DNA from: Bacteroidales bacterium UBA1769
Lineage (GTDB): Bacteria > Bacteroidota > Bacteroidia > Bacteroidales > UBA932
Assembly (NCBI GenBank): GCA_002314725.1
Contig: DCGV01000020.1
Span: 554-11,674, forward strand
Length of the DNA: 11,121 nt
Direction of reading: 5' to 3'
The notes under the pieces were generated by a model. That model ran no database searches. It saw only the letters and a list, made by a program, of their open reading frames with translations, and was not told the DNA's origin. The position numbers were made by a program, and so were the translations under genes. How positions within the stretch are numbered: position 1 is the first letter of the stretch; each line of letters starts with the position of its first letter. This document shows positions 7,331 through 11,121 of the stretch, piece after piece.

Positions 7331-8013
7331 ACATTAACATAGGCCAATATATATCACATATAGATGAGCAGAAACTTCAGATGCAAGAACTGCTTCACAA
7401 TGGTGTGGTTTCTATTATTCTTCCTGCAACTCCTTCAAAGGAAATAACTGCCAAACAAGAGAACAAACCAAACAAAAGAAAGACCTATATGTTAGCAGGT
7501 GGTGTTGGAATTGGCGTAGTATCTTGTGGTTTAATGATTGACGATGGTTCACTTAAATGGCTGCTTGTTGGTGTAGGTGTATCATCAATTCTATATGGAG
7601 CATATACATACATGAAAGAACCAAGTAAGACTCAGAAAACGATTCATGCCAATAGTCAGATTGACTATATAGGTTTGGCATCAAGAATTAACCGCAGTTT
7701 GGCAAAAGTCAACGCTTCAGTCATGAATGCATGGGATGTTTTTATTAGTGAACAAAAGGGCAAACTGAAAAACGAAATCCTTGCATCTGATGCAGACATT
7801 GATACAAAAGGTTCCATGATGGATGCCGCCACATCTACTTCGATAATTGACATCTCAATGTCAACATTCAGCATGAAGATAAATGCAGCGGCAAACAAAG
7901 GGGATATTAATGAATTCAGAACAATTCTTGCAGATTATGAGACTGCTATGAAACAGGCTATTGTTACGGCTTGTGAAGAGCAGAAGTCAAAGTGGTTAAA
8001 GATTTCAAAATAA
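7327..8013 (+). CDS. Operon-terminal protein with a double membrane anchor (228 aa)
   Basis: I do not recognise the family. The first 50 residues are polar and helical. Two hydrophobic segments at about 54-71 (MLAGGVGIGVVSCGLM) and 77-96 (LKWLLVGVGVSSILYGAY) are split by a short acidic turn (DDG), forming a hairpin anchor. The C-terminal about 130 residues are helical and soluble-looking. KRK at 50-52 before the first segment suggests both termini face the cytosol. It lacks any GTPase motif. The start overlaps GTPase 3 by 4 nt (ATGA), so the two are probably made in step and may form a complex, with this protein tethering the GTPase to the membrane. It is the last gene of the block; a stem-loop follows the stop. 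Confidence 0.8.
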   Translation: MNINIGQYISHIDEQKLQMQELLHNGVVSIILPATPSKEITAKQENKPNKRKTYMLAGGVGIGVVSCGLMIDDGSLKWLLVGVGVSSILYGAYTYMKEPSKTQKTIHANSQIDYIGLASRINRSLAKVNASVMNAWDVFISEQKGKLKNEILASDADIDTKGSMMDAATSTSIIDISMSTFSMKINAAANKGDINEFRTILADYETAMKQAIVTACEEQKSKWLKISK

Positions 8014-8022
8014 TTATTGTGT

Positions 8023-8050
8023 GTGAGTTGGTGTCAAAAATGCCACTCAC
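8023..8050 (+). terminator. Stem-loop after the dynamin operon, possible transcript end
   Basis: GTGAGT (8023-8028) and GG (8030-8031) pair with CC (8043-8044) and ACTCAC (8045-8050), giving an 8-bp stem with one bulged T and an A-rich loop, 10 nt after the stop at 8013. No T-run follows, so it is not a classic intrinsic terminator; it may instead protect the 3' end of the mRNA. Confidence 0.35.
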
Positions 8051-8071
8051 ATACTTGTAGAAATCATCATT

Positions 8072-8155
8072 ATGGATATGAATGATATGCGAAAGAAATA
8101 TCGCGAAAAGAAAGAAAAATCATCGACACTATATGATAAAAAGAGAATCATGTAA
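8072..8155 (+). CDS. Possible 27-aa highly basic peptide
   Basis: An ATG at 8072 opens a 27-codon frame ending in TAA at 8153-8155. The peptide is almost all charged (MDMNDMRKKYREKKEKSS, then a tyrosine and more lysines). It sits alone between the operon stem-loop and the DUF1499-like gene. It has no recognisable family and no promoter, and may be chance. Confidence 0.25.
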   Translation: MDMNDMRKKYREKKEKSSTLYDKKRIM

Positions 8156-8197
8156 TATTGTTGATGATGGATTCACACTACTGAAAAAATTATTTTA

Positions 8198-8581
8198 ATG
8201 CAGAAATCAACCCTTGAATTCCCTCACAACGTGCGAACGACTTATACGGCAATCAAGCGATTGTTTGAGAAGCGAACCAAGTTTTCGAGCGTAAAGTGCA
8301 ATGATGACTTGTTCATTGTTGAGGCTCGTCATGGAATGTGGCTTTCTCCGTTTACGGAGAATGTCAAGGTGAAGGTGGTGGCAACCAGCAGTCATACGTG
8401 CAAGGTGGTTGTGGAGTCGTCGTCGCGTTCGGTCTTCAATTTGCTGAACCTTGGCGCCAACAAAGGCAACGTGTCCGACCTGAGCGACTATATCAACAAC
8501 GAGGTGTACAAATTGTGCCAGCCGGGAGAGATACCGATGGTGAACCAACATTCGACCATAAGAATAGTGCCACCGAAATAA
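8198..8581 (+). CDS. DUF1499-like conserved protein (127 aa)
   Basis: An alternating helix and beta pattern is visible: an N-terminal helix (TTYTAIKRLFEKR), strands such as DLFIVEARHG and VKVKVVAT, then SSSRSVFNLLNLGANKGN and a final helix (VSDLSDYINNEVYKL). The SxSR...LGAN...I pattern recalls the conserved end of DUF1499 proteins, whose function is not established; this is an eye-based match. No signal peptide or membrane segment is seen. The start at 8198 follows an A/T-rich leader and is the first ATG in frame. The codons end in G/C more often than those of the dynamin genes, suggesting resident chromosomal origin rather than membership of the operon. The long opposite-strand frame is a shadow. 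Confidence 0.7.
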   Translation: MQKSTLEFPHNVRTTYTAIKRLFEKRTKFSSVKCNDDLFIVEARHGMWLSPFTENVKVKVVATSSHTCKVVVESSSRSVFNLLNLGANKGNVSDLSDYINNEVYKLCQPGEIPMVNQHSTIRIVPPK

Positions 8582-8856
8582 ATGTTCAAGTGAAGAATTG
8601 AACAGCGTCAGCTGCGCTTGTATCAATCAATTCAGCATTTACGGCTATTGCCGCTTTGGCCTTGGAATTTTCCCAAAGGTCTGAAATTGTGTGACAAGTC
8701 TCACATATTCCAAATCGTTGTTATGCAGTGTATTTGGGTGGTTCATCACTCAACTTTCTTCAAGTGGGTTGTTCACTTTGATGTTATTGTTTTAGAAACG
8801 ACGCACCGCCTTGTTTTTACTTTTGCTCTTTCAGAGCGCTCTTGCAAACAATCAAC

Positions 8857-8907
8857 AACCCGGGGCGTTGCCCCGGGCTGAGGAAGTCAGTGGGCTTTCA
8901 GCCCGCC
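8857..8907. repeat. G/C-rich double-hairpin element, probably a dispersed repeat
   Basis: CCCGGGGC (8859-8866) pairs perfectly with GCCCCGGG (8870-8877) around a GTT loop. A second hairpin, GGGCT (8892-8896) against AGCCC (8900-8904) around TTC, follows 14 nt later. It is strikingly G/C-rich against A/T-rich surroundings. From memory, very similar paired palindromes recur between genes in Prevotella and Bacteroides genomes, but copy number cannot be shown from this window. It may also act as a bidirectional transcript end between the two converging genes. Confidence 0.65.
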
Positions 8908-9029
8908 GTTGGTTTCTTGTTGGTACCATACAATCCGCCCAAAAAATGTATAAGAGGGGTGGAAAAAGTATTGCAACGAGGAACTGCTTGAAGGATTGAA
9001 AATAGAGTGAACCACAGCTGTGCCAAAGA

Positions 9030-9043
9030 CCCGATGTTTCGGG
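9030..9043 (-). terminator. Possible terminator of the methyltransferase gene
   Basis: CCCGA (9030-9034) and TCGGG (9039-9043) form a 5-bp stem with a 4-nt loop, 50 nt beyond the minus-strand stop. On the minus strand it is followed by TCTTT, a poor T-run. The evidence is weak. Confidence 0.25.
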
Positions 9044-9093
9044 GCGTATTCGGGCGCATCACCACTTGACATTCCGTCGTTCTTGGCTATGGA

Positions 9094-10464
9094 CTAATAA
9101 TTGGTAATCAAGAGGTGCTTTACTTTCTTGTCGTTCCTGTTCATGAAACTGACGATGTACTCCTTGTCAAAAGTCCGTATATGGATGCCTTCTTTGTTGT
9201 AAAGTTCATAAATGAAATCGGTATTCTTGATAATCATCATCCATTTAGCCTTGCACGCATGGAGCATGTAATTCGCCAATCTTTCTTGGTCGGCATGCGT
9301 AAATTCGTTTTGCGCATAGGTGCTGAATTCACTGTCGTAAGGGGGATCAAGAAAGACAAAATCCTCTTCCGAAGGATTGGTTTCACGAAGAAAATCCTCA
9401 AAGTCAAGATTGTAGATTTTAGTGTCGGCAAAATGGTTCAACAAAGGCCTTGATTGATAATAATTCAATTTTTTTGCCAACAATTTGCTGTTGTATGCAA
9501 TGCCCCCGTAAGGAACATTGAATTCGCCCTTGCTACTGTACCTAAACATTCCGCTGTATGCGTAGTTTCTCATAAAGAAAAACAATGCGGAATGTAGGGC
9601 GGCATTGTTCCGCTCAATATCCCTGTTGTTATACATGTGCCTATAATTCATATAAACGGCGCTTTTTATTGCGGTTTCAATGTTGTCAAGTAGGTCACCG
9701 TCGGGAAGAACGTGTTTCTCTTTTTCAAGTTCATGCATTCTTGTCATTTTTCTAAACAGGTTGGTTTCCGTTTCTTTCAACAGAATGCAGGGATATTTGG
9801 CAAACTCATCACCGATGATTTGCAGTATATCGTTCGCTTTCTCTTTGCAGAAATCGTGGACAAAAGTTTTTAACCCTGCTTTTGTAATCTTATCTTCACG
9901 ATATTTCAAATAAGTTTCTACAAGAATGTCATTCGCATCAAAGAAATCAAGAGCCTTTACCCAAGAAGCGTCCATCATTTCCGAATAGTGGAAAAATTCA
10001 GCGTCCGTATTTGAAATGTTTCGGTATAGAGAAATCAGTTCAGAAGAAAAATCGTTAATGAAATATTCCTTGGCGCGTATCGCCATAAAAACCGATCCCC
10101 CACCCACAAAAGGTTCAAAGAAACGCTTAAACATGGGGGCATTGGGAAGAATGTGTTTCAATTCTTTCTCCTTACCTCCAGGCCATTTCACGATTGGCTG
10201 GAGTCCTGTTGGAGCGTTGTTTCCTTGGACGATGTTCTTGTTAGATGCTTTGAAAAACTCATCTAATTCAAAAAGAGTTGATTGATAAGGCATTGCGTTT
10301 TCGGATACCATGGAAGGCGCATCCTCTTCAGTTGTGTGATAAGTTTTGCTTTTTGACATTTTTTGATTATTGTTCAGAGCATTTTCTACTCTTTGTTTGG
10401 CTGCGTTAAAATAACTCTCGTCAAGTTCAATACCAATGAACTTTCTGTTTTTTTCGTGAAGCAT
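9094..10464 (-). CDS. D12-class (Dam-like) DNA N6-adenine methyltransferase, with odd N-terminal extension
   Basis: The enzyme transfers a methyl group from S-adenosylmethionine to adenine in DNA. The D12 domain begins near residue 90: KWPGGKEKEL (93-102), motif I FEPFVGGGSVF (116-126), a central target-recognition region, NYAYSGMFRY and GEFNVPYG (300-320), and catalytic motif IV DPPY (373-376). All key motifs are intact. The 456-aa length exceeds the usual 270-330 aa because of an N-terminal extension and a long middle. Residues 7-26 (RKFIGIELDESYF, then AAKQRV) look like the end of a different methyltransferase type (N4/N6 class), suggesting a fusion remnant. ATG at 10464 is used because the frame is open there; Met36 (10359) is a good alternative start. 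No restriction enzyme is visible, so it appears to be an orphan; the target site is unknown. Confidence 0.88.
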   Translation of the reverse strand: MLHEKNRKFIGIELDESYFNAAKQRVENALNNNQKMSKSKTYHTTEEDAPSMVSENAMPYQSTLFELDEFFKASNKNIVQGNNAPTGLQPIVKWPGGKEKELKHILPNAPMFKRFFEPFVGGGSVFMAIRAKEYFINDFSSELISLYRNISNTDAEFFHYSEMMDASWVKALDFFDANDILVETYLKYREDKITKAGLKTFVHDFCKEKANDILQIIGDEFAKYPCILLKETETNLFRKMTRMHELEKEKHVLPDGDLLDNIETAIKSAVYMNYRHMYNNRDIERNNAALHSALFFFMRNYAYSGMFRYSSKGEFNVPYGGIAYNSKLLAKKLNYYQSRPLLNHFADTKIYNLDFEDFLRETNPSEEDFVFLDPPYDSEFSTYAQNEFTHADQERLANYMLHACKAKWMMIIKNTDFIYELYNKEGIHIRTFDKEYIVSFMNRNDKKVKHLLITNY

Positions 10465-10563
10465 TAGAATTCCAAAGGCGTAATAAAAGTATTTCAGTCT
10501 ATTTTGGATGTTTCATGGTTTTATCATTGTTAGATGATAGCAAGTTTGCCAGTTTTTACGCTG

Positions 10564-10594
10564 CAAAGATAATATTAATAGCCATATTGCCAAA
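10564..10594 (-). promoter_or_regulatory. Promoter of the methyltransferase gene
   Basis: On the minus strand, TTTG (complement of 10591-10594) and TATCTTTG (complement of 10564-10571) are separated by exactly 19 nt, matching the Bacteroidetes -33/-7 architecture. Transcription would begin near 10557, giving a leader of about 90 nt before the ATG at 10464. The leader contains a five-codon frame (MKHPK then stop) and no other obvious element. Confidence 0.75.
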
Positions 10595-10707
10595 CATAAT
10601 CCATTAATAGAGGTATATTCGGGGGATGCAAAACATCTTTTTAACGTGAGAAATTGTGTTTTTCAGTTTTTTTCGTCATTCAAAAAATGTTTTCTGTTAA
10701 TTTGTGT

Positions 10708-10715
10708 TATCTTTG
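10708..10715 (+). promoter_or_regulatory. -7 box of the GH97 gene promoter
   Basis: TATCTTTG at 10708-10715 matches TAnnTTTG exactly and lies 34 nt before the ATG at 10750. No clean -33 TTTG is seen at the expected distance, so it may depend on an activator or an alternative sigma factor. Confidence 0.65.
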
Positions 10716-10749
10716 TAGCGATGAATAAAAATTAACAACACCAATAAGT

Positions 10750-11121
10750 ATGAGACATTTGTTTTATGCTTTTGCCGTATTAATGATGTGTTCAACCACA
10801 TTGTCGGCAAAAGATTTCGCAGTGAAGTCACCCAACGGAAAAGTGCAGGTGACAGTGGGTATTGACAAGGAGGTGACCTATTCCGTGTCGTATGACGGTC
10901 AGCAATTGATTGCCCCGTCGGTCATTTCAATGAAATTGACGGAAGGAAAGAAAACGCTTTCGCCTTTGAAGATGAAGTCATCCAAGTTGTTTTCAAATGC
11001 CGGCGCCATCAGTGCCGTCGCATACAAGAAAGCGAAGGTGGACGACAACTACAACGGTCTGACCGTGCAGTTCAATGACGGTTTCGGTTTGGACGTGCGC
11101 GCATACGATGAAGGCGCCGCC
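10750..11121 (+). CDS. GH97 family glycoside hydrolase (SusB-like), N-terminal part, cut by window edge
   Basis: The first 124 codons are present and open to the edge. A signal peptide is clear: MRHLFYAFAVLMMCSTTLSA, with a basic start, hydrophobic core and a likely cut after the second alanine, so the enzyme is exported to the periplasm. The mature start (DFAVKSPNGKVQVTV), YSVSYDGQQLIAPS and FNDGFGLDVRAYDEGAA match the GH97 N-terminal beta-sandwich domain, as in SusB alpha-glucosidase. The catalytic barrel lies outside the window, so the retaining or inverting subtype and the substrate (alpha-glucoside or alpha-galactoside) cannot be told. G/C-ending codons are frequent, as expected of a resident chromosomal gene. 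It is divergent from the methyltransferase gene. Confidence 0.85.
   Translation, partial: MRHLFYAFAVLMMCSTTLSAKDFAVKSPNGKVQVTVGIDKEVTYSVSYDGQQLIAPSVISMKLTEGKKTLSPLKMKSSKLFSNAGAISAVAYKKAKVDDNYNGLTVQFNDGFGLDVRAYDEGAA

Larger units (their letters stand above)
8582..9093. other. About 510-bp intergenic region
   Basis: I find no convincing gene. The frames at 8618-8881 and 8811-8999 have implausible compositions and run through the hairpin repeat. The region holds a small inverted repeat right after the stop of the 127-aa gene (GTTCAA at 8584-8589 against TTGAAC at 8598-8603), the G/C-rich double hairpin at 8859-8905, and a hairpin near the 3' end of the methyltransferase gene. The genes on its two sides converge. 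Confidence 0.5.

Noticed and set aside
8207..8626. 139-codon minus-strand frame opposite the DUF1499-like gene
   Set aside because: It is His/Arg/Leu-rich with no family resemblance, while the plus-strand frame shows a conserved pattern.
8618..8999. Plus-strand frames of 87 and 62 codons in the intergenic region
   Set aside because: They run through the G/C-rich hairpin repeat, lack promoters and have unlikely composition.
9115..9453. 112-codon plus-strand frame inside the methyltransferase gene
   Set aside because: Antisense shadow; the minus strand contains intact D12 motifs including DPPY.

Overview
The window looks like chromosomal DNA from a member of the Bacteroidales (Prevotella/Bacteroides-like). 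Three things point there: promoters of the TAnnTTTG type (311-318, minus-strand 10564-10594, 10708-10715), starts in A/T-rich leaders without clear Shine-Dalgarno sites, and the start of a SusB-like GH97 glycoside hydrolase at the right edge. No tRNA, rRNA, CRISPR array, transposase or integrase was recognised.

Layout. Positions 1-343 hold a G/C-richer stub, possibly the tail of an unrecognised gene, and an untranslated stretch ending in a good promoter. Positions 344-8013 form one same-strand block of tightly spaced genes, visibly A/T-rich. It runs: a 73-aa DUF6140-like protein; a two-frame gene (acyl-carrier-like domain, then an 84-bp tandem repeat and a membrane domain, joined only by a -1 shift on nine A's); three different dynamin-like GTPases (568, 679 and 735 aa); and a 228-aa protein with a double membrane anchor. 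Gaps are 53, 3 and 18 nt, then two 4-nt ATGA overlaps, so the block is very probably one operon. Positions 8014-8197 hold a stem-loop and a possible 27-aa peptide. A 127-aa DUF1499-like protein follows (8198-8581). About 510 bp without a convincing gene contain a G/C-rich double-hairpin repeat. A 456-aa D12-class (Dam-like) adenine methyltransferase lies on the minus strand (9094-10464) with its own promoter. The GH97 gene starts at 10750 and runs off the window.

How it may work together. Three non-identical dynamin-like GTPases beside membrane-anchored partners resemble the bacterial Leo (LeoA/B/C) type of cassette, a family that has also been described as an antiphage system under the name Eleos. 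The motif pattern suggests division of labour: GTPase 1 has an altered P-loop but an intact G4 motif, while GTPases 2 and 3 have intact P-loops and no recognisable G4. GTPase 2 also carries C-terminal ankyrin-like repeats, which may serve as a docking or sensing module. A plausible but unproven reading is a membrane-associated hetero-oligomeric GTPase complex anchored by the two membrane proteins, used in defence or envelope remodelling. The accessory proteins (acyl-carrier-like/membrane fusion, DUF6140-like, 228-aa anchor) are the least described part and the best candidates for new biology.
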